Below are positions 6,938 to 14,536 of a DNA stretch of 35,906 bases, in pieces; position 1 is the first letter of the stretch; the number at the start of each line of letters is the position of its first letter. Source of the DNA: a virus. The stretch spans positions 1-35,906 of the IMG/VR virus record IMGVR_UViG_3300032299_000754, one strand, 5' to 3'. The notes beneath the pieces were generated by a model. That model was not told the DNA's origin and did not search any database. It worked only from the letters and a program-made list of their open reading frames with translations. The translations under genes were made by a program, and so were the position numbers.

Positions 6938-8674
6938 TCATTCGGTCGGCTGCTCCTGCTGTGCAGGCGGGCTGCTTGAGGTCGTGAGCGTCGCCGCCAT
7001 TTCCTCTAGCACGGCAAACTCCCTCCTAGACCACACCACGTACGATTTGCGGGCTCCTCCGAGGTGGCGGAACTCGGCATGGCGGAAGTCCTCAGTGCCG
7101 CCCATACGGGCCAGCAGACGCCTCCTGAGGGCAAGCCGCTCCCCGGTCTCGACGCGGTGCTGCCGCTCGATGTCCTCCCACAGTTTCCCCCACGCGAACC
7201 ACAGCGTGCCGTCCTGCCGCCAAGCCGCCCGTCCGGTCGGGTCAGGAATGTCATCATCACTCGGCTGCGATGCCTGCGACAGCCGGTCATAAAGCCAGGA
7301 GGCCAGGAGCACGTATCGCAGACTAGATGCTCCCGGCCATTCTTCCCCCGCGTTGTCAAGGAGCTTCGCCTTGATCCCGCGTGCCGTCCGCTTGGTGGCC
7401 CGGTCGCCTGCCGAGACGTTGTCCCTAACCTTGTAGCCGCCATCCCATATCTGCCTCCACCGCTTCGGGTCATCATCCAACATGATGCGCCCCGTCGCCG
7501 CTAGCACCGCCGCCGCCACCTTCGGGGCGGATCGGTATTGGTCAATCGTCAGAGTAACGTTGCCCGTGTGATCTGCCGTGTGGTTCCGCCAGTGCGGAAC
7601 GTGCAGCCGGTACTCAATCGGGTCGCTGTGGATGATCGTCAACTCCCACTCTCCCGGCCCCCACTCGGGGTCGCTGTCCGAGTCGGGCAAGATCGGTGAG
7701 AACGACAGCCCAACCTCCGTGAACACCCGCTGCCAGCCTGTCGGTGCCAGCCCCGGCTGCCGAACCGAAACGGCTTGTGGCGTTGCCGCTTCCGACGCGA
7801 TGATCGCCGCTTCGGCCGAGACGCCAGCCGCCCGGTTCTTGCGAACGAACCCGATAGCCGAGCGGTAAATCGCCACGCACTCGCTGTCATCCAGCGGAGG
7901 CTTGCACTGGATGGAGTTGACCGCCCGAATCTTGAGGAGCAAGTCTTGCTGCTCGCGTTCGTGGTCAAGGTTCGGCCCAGCGCGGAAAGCCTCGCTGACC
8001 GCGAAGCGGTGCAGCTCGCTGTTCCTCCCGCCGGTCTGCACCGGGCGATGCAGCATCTCGCGGGCTGGCGACCGCGAGATGGAGCGAGCCTGCCCGCTGC
8101 CATCATCGTTGAACAGCAGATTGAGCAGCCGCTCGGGCAACGGCTGGAGTTCCACGTCATCCGGCGACAAGCCTTCGACCCACTCGTAGCGGACTCCGGT
8201 GTGGTGGGTGCTTGGCGGAATGACCGACTGAGCAGCCTTGCCGCCGTTGCCGATTCGCACCTCGATGCCGAGCACCTTCCGCACCGCGACGGCAGGCAAG
8301 TCCTCCTGCCACCGAAACAGCCGGTGAGGCCCGCGACCGGCCTTGTAGGTCGGCGTCCAGATTTCGCCGAGGTCGAGTTCGGCCCACGCCGCTTTCGCAT
8401 CGTCGCCGTCCAACTCCACGTCGATCACGCCAGACTTCGGGCCAAGCAAGATGCCGACGTTGACCGGCTGCTCTAGGTCAAACCAACTAAGAACCTCGTC
8501 CTCGTCGTTCGTCGCCGACAGGTGCCACGCCGTTCCGCCGCTTGGGTGCTTCCCCGGCGTGCCGCAGTCGTGGCCTTTCCAGCACGTGCAGACTCCCGGT
8601 GCCGGTACGCCGAACAGCGGCACAAGTTGCCAGCCGTGGCGTAGGTATGACGCCGCCATCGCTCCGTTGTTCAT
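6938..8674 (-). CDS. Prim-Pol type bifunctional primase/polymerase
   Basis: 578 residues. The N-terminal ~220 residues match the PrimPol family (PF09250 type): A-A-S-Y-L-R-H-G-W (7-15), a Cys-rich insert with G-K-H-P (41-44), the metal site V-I-D-V-E-L-D (83-89; D85, E87), G-R-G-P-H-R-L-F, and P-P-S-T-H-H-T-G before a V-R-Y-E-W strand. The middle and C-terminal part probably contains the helical primase C-terminal region, but no Walker A motif, so no fused helicase is evident. Chosen ATG has GGGAGG upstream; the frame is open further upstream but lacks a site. Role: priming, possibly limited synthesis, at phage replication forks. Flanked by a hairpin upstream and element copy 1 downstream. 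Confidence 0.85.
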   Translation of the reverse strand: MNNGAMAASYLRHGWQLVPLFGVPAPGVCTCWKGHDCGTPGKHPSGGTAWHLSATNDEDEVLSWFDLEQPVNVGILLGPKSGVIDVELDGDDAKAAWAELDLGEIWTPTYKAGRGPHRLFRWQEDLPAVAVRKVLGIEVRIGNGGKAAQSVIPPSTHHTGVRYEWVEGLSPDDVELQPLPERLLNLLFNDDGSGQARSISRSPAREMLHRPVQTGGRNSELHRFAVSEAFRAGPNLDHEREQQDLLLKIRAVNSIQCKPPLDDSECVAIYRSAIGFVRKNRAAGVSAEAAIIASEAATPQAVSVRQPGLAPTGWQRVFTEVGLSFSPILPDSDSDPEWGPGEWELTIIHSDPIEYRLHVPHWRNHTADHTGNVTLTIDQYRSAPKVAAAVLAATGRIMLDDDPKRWRQIWDGGYKVRDNVSAGDRATKRTARGIKAKLLDNAGEEWPGASSLRYVLLASWLYDRLSQASQPSDDDIPDPTGRAAWRQDGTLWFAWGKLWEDIERQHRVETGERLALRRRLLARMGGTEDFRHAEFRHLGGARKSYVVWSRREFAVLEEMAATLTTSSSPPAQQEQPTE

Positions 8675-8706
8675 CGCCCTTGTCCTCCCTGTGATGTGTA
8701 TGAGAT

Positions 8707-8738
8707 GCCCCGCGCCGCGTCTCCACGCGGCGCGGGGC
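8707..8738 (-). other. Strong intercistronic hairpin
   Basis: Perfect 13-bp G+C-only stem with a 6-base loop (GCCCCGCGCCGCG / CGCGGCGCGGGGC) between the 8760-9536 gene and the primase start. No U-tract follows on the transcribed strand. It may be an attenuator, an RNA-stability hairpin or a terminator of non-canonical type that lowers primase expression. Confidence 0.65.
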
Positions 8739-8759
8739 GAAATGACGAGTCCTCCCTGA

Positions 8760-9536
8760 CTATGCCGCATCCTGCGGCGCGTCGAACTGCGTCGCGATCC
8801 GCGTGAGCGGATCGGTGTAGAGAGCCTTGATCACCAGCCCTTCCTCGCGGCTAATCGTGCCGATGTTTTCGGGGACGATCTGCGAGTAGTCGATGCCGCT
8901 CTTGCTCGCCACCTTCTGCAAGGTGAGCGACACGATCACCCGGAAGTGAGCAACCTTAAGCCGCTTCACAAACGGACTGACCGTCGCGATGGAGCCAGCA
9001 CCGACCGAGAGCAGCACCGGCCACGCTTCACCCGGCTGGAGGATCGCCAGCGTGCGGCTCTCTTTGATCCGCCGCCCGACGCCACCCTTGCCGCTGCCCC
9101 AGCCAAAAGGCGAGCCTTCCTTGCCCATCGCCTCCCAGTTGTAGAGGCGATCACCGATCCGGAACGCGGCCAACTGCTCGGCGTCGATGTCGCCGAGCGA
9201 GTCGTTGGTTCGGATCGCCGTCTTGAGGTCATACGAAGTCAGCACCGGACGCTGCCCCTTCGTCGGCTCCTCGCTGCCCCACAACTGACCGAGCGGAGCG
9301 TAGTAGACGAGCAGGCCGGTGATGGCCTTCGACTCCACTTCCGCTCCGTCGCTGTTGACGTACTGCCACGTTTTCCCGCCGCCCGCTGGCGTCTTGATGC
9401 GGATAAGGTCGCTGACCGCGATGGTCTCGCCCGTTGCGAGATTGGCTGCCATCGCCTCCTTGAAATCGCTATCGCCGTGCAGCGCGAGGAAGCCTGCCTG
9501 TGGTTCCAGCACTGCGAGTTCTTTCGTCTTGCTCAT
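8760..9536 (-). CDS. Hypothetical replication-block protein
   Basis: 258 residues, AGGAG site before the ATG. No catalytic motif is convincing; a P-A-G-G-G-K-T-W stretch near residue 50 looks like a P-loop but lacks the right spacing and context. The protein has alternating beta-rich segments, basic patches near 155-165 and a mixed C-terminus ending acidic. Its position between a helicase partner and the primase, and its size, would suit a single-stranded DNA-binding or recombination-mediator protein, but that is inference only. The leader carries the recurring AACAATCA element (minus-strand TGATTGTT). Confidence 0.6.
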   Translation of the reverse strand: MSKTKELAVLEPQAGFLALHGDSDFKEAMAANLATGETIAVSDLIRIKTPAGGGKTWQYVNSDGAEVESKAITGLLVYYAPLGQLWGSEEPTKGQRPVLTSYDLKTAIRTNDSLGDIDAEQLAAFRIGDRLYNWEAMGKEGSPFGWGSGKGGVGRRIKESRTLAILQPGEAWPVLLSVGAGSIATVSPFVKRLKVAHFRVIVSLTLQKVASKSGIDYSQIVPENIGTISREEGLVIKALYTDPLTRIATQFDAPQDAA

Positions 9537-9555
9537 TCGACTACTCCTTCTTGAA

Positions 9556-9576
9556 GTTGGGAATCCTAAACAATCA
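9556..9576 (-). promoter_or_regulatory. Recurring leader element (copy A)
   Basis: On the transcribed strand TGATTGTTTAGG followed by six variable bases and AAC, then TTCAA. The same 26-base frame (TTGAAGTT..6..CCTAAACAATCA on the plus strand) recurs at 13012-13037, with shorter forms at 14522-14536 and 15430-15437. Here the TGA is also the stop codon of the upstream gene. All copies lie in 5' leaders of minus-strand genes. Function unknown. Confidence 0.45.
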
Positions 9577-10020
9577 ACCGGTCGTTCGACTACGCAGCCG
9601 AATCTTCACGAACTGGGAAATCAAACCATCGAACTTCGTCCCTTCGGCGGCTGCCTCAAGGCTTCCGCCGCTGTTCTTTGCACGCTCACTCAGCCACGCT
9701 TTGAGCGTGGACGTGTTCACCGTGATAGCGTCCTTCAAACCCTCGGCCGTCGCCGCCGCGATGATCTGCTCGCGGTTGGCGGCAGGCACCGAGACGTACA
9801 AGGCCTCGTCTACCCACCACGTTTTGCCAGCCACGCGGCAACCGTCGAGGCCGCTGGCCCCTAGTTGCTCCGCAGCCAGCGACTCAAGCGACTCCATCTC
9901 TTTCTCGACAGCCTTGATCTGTGCTGACAGGCTGTCACGAATCTCCTGCTTCGCCACCAGACGGGCTAGCAAATCAGACAGCCCCTCCGACGCCGAGACT
10001 TCCTGCACGTCAATGCTCAT
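9574..10020 (-). CDS. Hypothetical coiled-coil protein
   Basis: 148 residues from an ATG that overlaps the SNF2 stop (ATGA), with GGGAG upstream. Residues about 10-55 form a charged helix likely to be a coiled coil (L-A-R-L-V-A-K-Q-E-I, K-A-V-E-K-E-M-E-S-L). A central W-W-V-D-E-A-L-Y-V strand and helix-rich C-terminus follow, ending basic (V-K-I-R-L-R-S-R). The family is not recognised. Translational coupling to the SNF2-type helicase suggests a shared complex or pathway in DNA metabolism. Confidence 0.65.
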   Translation of the reverse strand: MSIDVQEVSASEGLSDLLARLVAKQEIRDSLSAQIKAVEKEMESLESLAAEQLGASGLDGCRVAGKTWWVDEALYVSVPAANREQIIAAATAEGLKDAITVNTSTLKAWLSERAKNSGGSLEAAAEGTKFDGLISQFVKIRLRSRTTG

Positions 10021-11381
10021 GCTACCGCTCCCGTTCTCGGAGAAAGTTGCTCCAGCACCACGTCGACAACATTGCGACGCTCCCGAAGTGCTGAATAGAC
10101 CTGTTCGTCTACCGTACCCTGCGACACAAGGTGGTAGTACCGAACACATCGCGTCTGTCCCGGCCTCCGCAACCGGGCCAAACTTTGTTCGTACTCGCCG
10201 AGGCTGAACCCCAACGAGTAGTAGAAGCAGTAGGCGGCTCTCGACAGGTCGATGCCCGCCCCGCCGCTTTGAATCTGCACGCCGATAATGGTGGCGTCGC
10301 CCGCTTGCCACTGTGCCAGCGTGTTCTCGTTGCCGCTCAGTTCGGCATAAGTCCGGCCCATCCGCCGTGCCATCGCACCAACTTCGTTGAGGTCGTTGCG
10401 AAACCGGCAGAACACGGCAACAGGCTCGGTCTCCAACAGGTCGGATAGCCGATCCTCAAGCGTTGCGATCTTTGACGGTGTGCCGTCGATCAGCACCGTT
10501 CCCGCCTCGTCGGTGCGGGCATAGCCGCCCGTCGCTTGTTGGAGTCGGAGGAGCTTCCCGAGCGCGTTGCTGACCGTGACCGTGCCAGCCTCGATTTCGG
10601 CAGTCATATCCCGCTCAAGGTCGCGGTAGTATTTCGCCGTCGCTCCAGTCATCGGCACGGGCAGCACTTCGTGAATCGCGTCGGGGAGGTCGAGCACATC
10701 ATCCACCTTGACCCGCCAGATGTGCGGGTCTGTCTTGGCTGCGAGTTCATCTTGGTTCAACCACTTCTTCACTTTGCCGGGGAAGCGGATGTCGCAGTCG
10801 GCGTAGCGGCGGCGGAACTTCACGAACGACTCGCCAAGCACCGCCGGGTCGAGGAAGCGAAACTGCCCGAAGAAATCAAGCGGGCTGTGAGGGATCGGTG
10901 TGCCAGTGAGGAGCAGTCGTTTCGCTTGAGGCTGCTGCCTCGCGAAGCGTGCCAGCCACCTCGATGCCATCCCGGTCGGGCTTTTGATGCGGTGCGACTC
11001 GTCCAAGATGATCGCGTCCCACTTGATTTCGGTGACGGCCTTGCTCACTTCGCCACGCCAGACGGAATCGTAGTTGATGATGCAGCACAGCCCGCGTCGG
11101 CCTCGCATCATCGCCTCCTGCCGCAGCCGCTTCGCACGCGCCTTGCTGTCGCCCGCGACGAGCAGCACCGGGTGCAGCGGGCCAGCGTCGAGTGCGAGCA
11201 GAGCGGTGATGCTCTTGCCCGTTCCCATATCTTTCGCCAGCATCGCGGCGTCTTTCTTCGCAGCCCATCGAGCGGCGTCGAGTTGCGACTGCCACGGCGT
11301 CACGCTGCCAGTTTCAAGCAACCCGATCTGTCGAATCCATGCTGGCCCGACCGCAATCGGGCAGACGATCAACACGTTCAT
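10017..11381 (-). CDS. SNF2-type superfamily 2 DNA helicase/translocase
   Basis: 454 residues from an ATG overlapping the upstream stop (ATGA). Motifs: Walker A D-M-G-T-G-K-S (51-57), L-D-E-S-H (126-130; DEAH-box-like DESH), L-L-T-G-T-P-I (157-163), motif V Q-S-G-G-A-G-I-D-L near 383-391, and motif VI Q-S-L-A-R-L-R-R-P-G-Q-T near 408, ending with the V-D-E-Q-V helix typical of SNF2 C-lobes. It is a minimal two-lobe enzyme without accessory DNA-binding domains. Family members translocate on duplex DNA; phage versions are linked to replication or recombination and anti-restriction. It forms a coupled set with the small genes either side. Confidence 0.88.
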   Translation of the reverse strand: MNVLIVCPIAVGPAWIRQIGLLETGSVTPWQSQLDAARWAAKKDAAMLAKDMGTGKSITALLALDAGPLHPVLLVAGDSKARAKRLRQEAMMRGRRGLCCIINYDSVWRGEVSKAVTEIKWDAIILDESHRIKSPTGMASRWLARFARQQPQAKRLLLTGTPIPHSPLDFFGQFRFLDPAVLGESFVKFRRRYADCDIRFPGKVKKWLNQDELAAKTDPHIWRVKVDDVLDLPDAIHEVLPVPMTGATAKYYRDLERDMTAEIEAGTVTVSNALGKLLRLQQATGGYARTDEAGTVLIDGTPSKIATLEDRLSDLLETEPVAVFCRFRNDLNEVGAMARRMGRTYAELSGNENTLAQWQAGDATIIGVQIQSGGAGIDLSRAAYCFYYSLGFSLGEYEQSLARLRRPGQTRCVRYYHLVSQGTVDEQVYSALRERRNVVDVVLEQLSPRTGAVA

Positions 11382-11713
11382 GCGTCGGCTCCTTGTTCCA
11401 AGAACTGGAAGATGCGTTGCTCGATCCTCTGCCAATCGAGTTCCAACTGGCGGTCAGCCCATTCTTTGATCCGCTCCATCCACGCGGGCGTGAGCGGCAG
11501 CGGAAGTGCCGAGCCTTTCGGCGGATAGACGCCCGTGATGGTTAGGCTCGTCATCTCGATGCACGCTGGCGACGAAGGCCAGCCGTCGCCGTTCGCAGTT
11601 CGCCAGCAGCCGGGATCGCCGGGGTCGATGGAATACTCCATCTCGTACTCAACCTCGACACAGCCAAGGCCGAGCGAGTCACTGGTGTCGTGCAGGCTTG
11701 ATGTATAGGTCAT
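11378..11713 (-). CDS. Hypothetical protein
   Basis: 111 residues; ATG with GAGGAGG upstream and ATGA overlap with the previous gene. The N-terminal half is acidic and beta-like with two Cys (G-C-V-E-V-E-Y-E-M-E, D-P-G-C-W-R-T) and the second half is a proline-containing linker followed by an amphipathic helix (W-M-E-R-I-K-E-W-A-D-R). Not recognised. Coupled to the SNF2-type helicase gene, so probably an accessory to DNA metabolism; no more can be said. Confidence 0.62.
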   Translation of the reverse strand: MTYTSSLHDTSDSLGLGCVEVEYEMEYSIDPGDPGCWRTANGDGWPSSPACIEMTSLTITGVYPPKGSALPLPLTPAWMERIKEWADRQLELDWQRIEQRIFQFLEQGADA

Positions 11714-11997
11714 CGTGCAACCTCCTCGGTCGTGAGGTCGCAGTGCAGAATCTCGTCGCGGAGCGTGTCGAGCTTCGCTTGATACTCGCCGATCTTGCGA
11801 ACGAAGAAGATCACAACGTCGGCCAGTGCCGCGCCGCGAGTTGTGTGCCATTGACCGTCGCGAGGAACAAGCAGCCCAGCAAACCTGACGTACTCGATGC
11901 CGTCAGGAAGCGTCCCGATAATCGTCCCCTCGTCAATGAGAAATGTTCCGGACTCTCCAACAATGCAAGCCCGATAGACCTTTGTCCCTGCGTTCAT
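11710..11997 (-). CDS. Hypothetical protein, first gene after terminator
   Basis: 95 residues, ATG preceded by AAAGGA. N-terminal half is beta-rich (C-I-V-G-E-S-G-T-F-L-I-D-E-G-T-I-I-G), with a hydrophobic but probably soluble middle and a C-terminal coiled-coil helix (G-E-Y-Q-A-K-L-D-T-L-R-D-E-I). No known family. It is the first gene downstream of the strong terminator at 12034-12084, so it probably has its own promoter or depends on read-through. I could not identify a convincing promoter between the terminator and its start. Confidence 0.6.
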   Translation of the reverse strand: MNAGTKVYRACIVGESGTFLIDEGTIIGTLPDGIEYVRFAGLLVPRDGQWHTTRGAALADVVIFFVRKIGEYQAKLDTLRDEILHCDLTTEEVAR

Positions 11998-12033
11998 GTT
12001 TCGCGTGTCCTTTGTGAATGGTTCCGTTCGTTG

Positions 12034-12084
12034 AAAAGAAAAACCGGGGCGGGCGGTAAACGGTTGGAAACCCGCCCGCCCCGG
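12034..12084 (-). terminator. Strong intrinsic terminator
   Basis: On the transcribed strand a perfect 13-bp stem (CCGGGGCGGGCGG / CCGCCCGCCCCGG, arms 12072-12084 and 12044-12056) with a 15-base loop is followed at once by TTTTTCTTTT. It lies 24 bases past the DUF932 stop. This is the clearest Rho-independent terminator in the window and separates the small-gene block from the SNF2/primase block. Confidence 0.9.
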
Positions 12085-12107
12085 TGAGCCACGCCTTGCG
12101 GCGTAAC

Positions 12108-12995
12108 TCAGACAGCCATCGTCAGTGCCAGACGTTCGGCCTGTGCCACACGACCGTCGTGGAGGGATCGGACAATCCGCTCCATCTCGGTCGGGCGACC
12201 GCGACGGATGCTGTCCCACTGCGAGTAACCCTGCACCGCGTTGTAAGCCTCCCATCCGCTGACCACGAAGTCGGCGTTCATCGGGCCTCGGCCCGTGACC
12301 ATCCGCTCACTGGAGAGTCGCCGGAAGATGGCCTCAGTGCGATTCTTGTGCATCGTCACGGAGCGTCCCTCATCGGACTTCGGTTCCCCGTAGATCGCCT
12401 TGAGGAACTCCACCATCCGAACCTCGCGTTGCTGCATCTGCTGCACCACCGCTGTCAGGTTCTCCCATCCGGCTTCCAGCGAGGCGAACGTGGCGATCAG
12501 TTCGTCCATCTGGAGACGGAGCCCCGACGTGTGACGGATCGACACGCTCGTCCCCTCTGCCATCCGCATGATCATCATGTTGCGGCAGGCATCGCGGAAC
12601 AGACCGAGCGAACCACGGAACGCCTGACCACCGTATCCCGCGTCGATCACGATGCGAGGGAACACGTTGTCCCTCGTTCCGAACACGGCAAGCCGCTGCT
12701 CCATCGTCGGCTGCACGGTGACGTAGTGACCGTTGTCGAAGTGACACCGCACATCGGCCACCCCACCGAACGCCGTGCCAGCGGCTTCGATCAGAGCGTT
12801 GATGTCATCCGTCGTGTGAGGAACGTACCGGTCACTGACCGATCCGTATCCCACCGCAGTTCCAGTGTCGCTGCGGAACAGCCCGTAGAACGGTGTCGCC
12901 ATGTTCTCCGGTCCACGCAGCGGGAACTTGTCCACGCTGAAAGGGAACGCCGCACGAATCCGGTCGGCCACGTTGCAAGTAATCATCTCGTTCAT
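12108..12995 (-). CDS. DUF932 (phage/plasmid-like) protein
   Basis: 295 residues matching the DUF932/TIGR03299 family by order of elements: N-terminal Y-V-P-H-T-T-D-D-I-N-A-L-I-E-A (about 56-70), V-T-V-Q-P-T-M-E-Q, V-I-D-A-G-Y-G-G, the hallmark S-I-R-H-T-S-G-L-R-L (about 153-162), and a C-terminal N-A-V-Q-G-Y-S-Q-W-D helix. Family members are common in phages and plasmids; function is unsettled, with links to replication or recombination. Two in-frame ATGs exist (13001 and 12995); 12995 has better spacing to GGGAG. It is followed by the terminator at 12034-12084 and has a leader with hairpin plus the recurring element. Confidence 0.75.
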   Translation of the reverse strand: MNEMITCNVADRIRAAFPFSVDKFPLRGPENMATPFYGLFRSDTGTAVGYGSVSDRYVPHTTDDINALIEAAGTAFGGVADVRCHFDNGHYVTVQPTMEQRLAVFGTRDNVFPRIVIDAGYGGQAFRGSLGLFRDACRNMMIMRMAEGTSVSIRHTSGLRLQMDELIATFASLEAGWENLTAVVQQMQQREVRMVEFLKAIYGEPKSDEGRSVTMHKNRTEAIFRRLSSERMVTGRGPMNADFVVSGWEAYNAVQGYSQWDSIRRGRPTEMERIVRSLHDGRVAQAERLALTMAV

Positions 12996-13011
12996 GGTCA
13001 TCGTCTCCCGT

Positions 13012-13037
13012 TTGAAGTTTCCGAACCTAAACAATCA
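13012..13037 (-). promoter_or_regulatory. Recurring leader element (copy B)
   Basis: Plus-strand TTGAAGTT, six variable bases, then CCTAAACAATCA. It matches the copy at 9551-9576 across 20 of 26 positions and sits in the DUF932 leader, directly below the 13043-13069 hairpin. It is not part of a stop codon here, which argues that the TGATTGTT motif is not only an artefact of stop-codon context. Confidence 0.45.
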
Positions 13038-13042
13038 GTCCA

Positions 13043-13069
13043 GCGGCACGGCCTACGTGGCCGTGCCGC
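13043..13069 (-). other. Hairpin upstream of DUF932 gene
   Basis: Perfect 11-bp stem with a 5-base loop (GCGGCACGGCC / GGCCGTGCCGC), starting 6 bases past the stop of the 13076-13354 gene. It is followed by TGGACTGATTGTTTAGG on the transcribed strand, which is only weakly U-rich. Possible attenuator or terminator. Confidence 0.55.
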
Positions 13070-13075
13070 ATGTCG

Positions 13076-13354
13076 TCAAGCCACCTCGCCGCGTCGGGCG
13101 TCCACCTTGCTGGCCGTGTCGAGCCAGTTGCCAGCCATGTCCTCGATCTCGCGGTCGTCCACCATGCGGGAAGTCAGCCGCGAGCCGAACTCGTCTTCAA
13201 GGAACGAGGTCATGTCCTGCACCGCCACGATCAGTTCCGCGATGTCTTCGCGGGTCGTCCCCTCGTCGAGCATCCCGGCCTCGCCGCCAGCAAGCATCTC
13301 AAGGGATTCCTGAGCTTCGCCCAGCATCTTCGTCAGTCGGTTGAACTCGTTCAT
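13076..13354 (-). CDS. Hypothetical acidic helical protein
   Basis: 92 residues, AAAGGA before the ATG. Strongly acidic and almost all helical, with two amphipathic helices (L-T-K-M-L-G-E-A-Q-E-S-L and D-I-A-E-L-I-V-A-V-Q-D-M). No Cys or enzyme motif. Such small acidic proteins in early phage blocks are sometimes inhibitors of host proteins, but nothing here shows that. Precedes the DUF932 gene and may share its transcript. Confidence 0.6.
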   Translation of the reverse strand: MNEFNRLTKMLGEAQESLEMLAGGEAGMLDEGTTREDIAELIVAVQDMTSFLEDEFGSRLTSRMVDDREIEDMAGNWLDTASKVDARRGEVA

Positions 13355-13396
13355 CGTCGTGGTTCCTTTAATGTTGGTGGTGTTGCGTGTGGTCAG

Positions 13397-13588
13397 TCAA
13401 GCAGGCTTCATCCCAAACTTCTTGATGCACTTGCGGTACTCGCACCGCCCGCCGTGCGTGTCGGTCGTGAACGACCAGCCCATCGACCGGCCGTCGCGGT
13501 CAAAGCTCTCGATTGACACGTTGCCGCTCGCGTGGACCGTGAACTTCATCGTCGATCCGTGCTTGTCGATTAGCTTAAAGGCCTTCAT
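13397..13588 (-). CDS. Hypothetical small basic protein under cassette promoter
   Basis: 63 residues from ATG 13588 with the GGAGAACGAACG leader end shared with the 15448-15789 gene. Beta-rich N-terminus (F-K-L-I-D-K-H-G-S-T-M-K-F-T-V), then S-F-D-R-D-G-R-S-M-G-W-S-F and a basic end with two Cys (R-C-E-Y-R-K-C-I-K-K-F). The family is not recognised. It is the first gene downstream of the best sigma-70-like promoter in the window (13643-13670), so it is probably expressed early and strongly. Confidence 0.62.
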   Translation of the reverse strand: MKAFKLIDKHGSTMKFTVHASGNVSIESFDRDGRSMGWSFTTDTHGGRCEYRKCIKKFGMKPA

Positions 13589-13642
13589 CGTTCGTTCTCC
13601 GTTTCGTTGTCCTCGTCGCGGTGTCCGCCGCGTCATGCCTGT

Positions 13643-13670
13643 ATTATACCCTATCGGCAGAAAACGTCAA
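13643..13670 (-). promoter_or_regulatory. Sigma-70-type promoter, cassette copy 1
   Basis: Transcribed strand reads TTGACG (13670-13665), 16 bases, then a perfect TATAAT (13648-13643). An A/T-rich tract (about 13673-13695) lies just upstream, like an UP element. A CCCTAT/ATAGGG inverted repeat brackets the -35 and spacer, a possible operator. Downstream, the leader has a CGCGG/CCGCG hairpin and a GGAGAACGAACG ribosome site. Nearly the same arrangement recurs at 15842-15868. Confidence 0.85.
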
Positions 13671-13705
13671 TAGGGAAAAGAAAAGATTTTTTTACCCCTG
13701 TTTTT

Positions 13706-13722
13706 CCGGTGTTTTTCACCGG
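13706..13722. other. Small hairpin at the end of the 13716 gene
   Basis: CCGGTG and CACCGG form a 6-bp stem around a 5-base homopolymer loop, and the stop codon of the 13716-13961 gene lies inside it. On the minus strand no U-tract follows, so I do not call it a terminator for the genes here. Confidence 0.4.
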
Positions 13723-13961
13723 ATCACCCCCAGGCCCGCGTCAGCCAGATCGAGGATCGCCCGCCCGACGGCCCGCAGCCGCCCCGGCTGGGGAGCCGGG
13801 GGGGCGTGCGGCGGCACAGTCGGCAGGCCTGCCAAGGGCATCACCGCCTGACGCTGTGCCGTGTCGATGGCTGCGAGGTGCAGTCGCGTCTCGATCAAGA
13901 GCGAGCAAGCCACCGCCATGACGGTGATCACGCACGCGGTGCGGAGTAGGTCGTGGATCAT
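13716..13961 (-). CDS. Small single-span membrane protein
   Basis: 81 residues; ATG overlaps the previous stop (ATGA). One hydrophobic segment (about residues 9-23, A-C-V-I-T-V-M-A-V-A-C-S-L-L-I) near the N-terminus, followed by a mostly soluble, Pro/Ala-rich tail (P-P-H-A-P-P-A-P-Q-P). The profile suits a signal anchor with the tail outside, as in spanins or some holin-associated proteins. No lipobox or lysis-gene neighbour is seen, so lysis is only a guess. It is the last gene before the promoter cassette at 13643. Confidence 0.6.
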   Translation of the reverse strand: MIHDLLRTACVITVMAVACSLLIETRLHLAAIDTAQRQAVMPLAGLPTVPPHAPPAPQPGRLRAVGRAILDLADAGLGVIR

Positions 13962-14236
13962 TGGTTCGCCTCACCTGCATTCCATCGCCGGATGATTCGG
14001 TATGCCCATTCAATCAAGTCTTTTGACGGCATCGCGTACTCGCCTTTGCGTGGGTTGCACTCAATCACGAAGTCCAGCAGGCACAGTTTCATTTCGCGAG
14101 TCAACTCAAGTTCTGTCATTGCTTGCGAAACAACTCTGGCATGTGCCGCTCCGTCTTCGTGCTTTGCAAAAGCATGTCCAATCCTGAGCAAGCCACTGCG
14201 AATGGCTTCGTGGTCACCGGGTGTGTGATTGCTCAT
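13958..14236 (-). CDS. Hypothetical helical protein
   Basis: 92 residues with GGAGGA upstream, separated by two bases from the preceding stop. Mostly helical: G-L-L-R-I-G-H-A-F-A-K-H, then T-R-E-M-K-L-C-L-L-D-F-V-I-E-C and a C-terminal D-L-I-E-W-A-Y-R-I-I-R-R-W helix. No recognised family. Tightly packed between two small genes, with ATGA coupling to the membrane protein that follows. Confidence 0.6.
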   Translation of the reverse strand: MSNHTPGDHEAIRSGLLRIGHAFAKHEDGAAHARVVSQAMTELELTREMKLCLLDFVIECNPRKGEYAMPSKDLIEWAYRIIRRWNAGEANQ

Positions 14237-14238
14237 CG

Positions 14239-14499
14239 TCAGTCCTCCTTCGTGAATGAGTGATCCATCGCATCGACCGCCGCTGCCACCGCGTCCTCCG
14301 CATAGAGGCAGGCGGCAGTCGAGAACTCCGAGTCGCTGCCAGCGTGATCAGCGAGCGTTGCTTCCAGATCGTCTAGAGCACCGAGCAAGTCGCAGTCCAC
14401 GCAGCCCTGATCGGCCAGCCGCAGGGCGGTAAGGACCGCCTGCGAATGCGAGTCAGGCAGCGTGGCGTAGTTGCTGTTTCGGATTGTGGGGTAGGTCAT
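14239..14499 (-). CDS. Hypothetical acidic protein
   Basis: 86 residues, very acidic and Ala-rich (D-D-L-E-A-T-L-A-D-H-A, A-E-D-A-V-A-A-A-V-D-A-M-D). Helical; three Cys (G-C-V-D-C-D and A-C-L). The family is not recognised. The ribosome site GGAGA and ATG at 14499 fit; another ATG five bases upstream is out of frame. The leader carries the short form of the recurring TGATTGTT element. Acidic DNA-mimic inhibitor is a conceivable role but unsupported. Confidence 0.58.
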   Translation of the reverse strand: MTYPTIRNSNYATLPDSHSQAVLTALRLADQGCVDCDLLGALDDLEATLADHAGSDSEFSTAACLYAEDAVAAAVDAMDHSFTKED

Positions 14500-14521
14500 C
14501 GCATCGCTCTCCGTTGGTTAG

Positions 14522-14536
14522 GTTTCCGAACAATCA
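14522..14536 (-). promoter_or_regulatory. Recurring leader element (copy C, short)
   Basis: Plus-strand GTTTCCGAACAATCA, the 13012-13037 element without its middle CCTAA. The TGA of the upstream HExxH gene forms part of it on the transcribed strand. Located 23 bases above the next start. Confidence 0.4.

Noticed and set aside
8907-9420. Apparent P-loop (G-G-G-K-T-W) in the 8760-9536 product
   Set aside because: Lacks the G-x4-G-K-S/T spacing and has no Walker B; called unknown instead.
10536-11528. 330-codon open frame on the plus strand
   Set aside because: Antisense to the SNF2-type helicase, whose motifs are clear on the minus strand.
12084-13313. 409-codon open frame on the plus strand
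   Set aside because: Lies antisense to the DUF932 and 13076-13354 genes, has no ribosome site, and its composition (His/Arg-rich) reflects the complementary codons of a G+C-rich gene.
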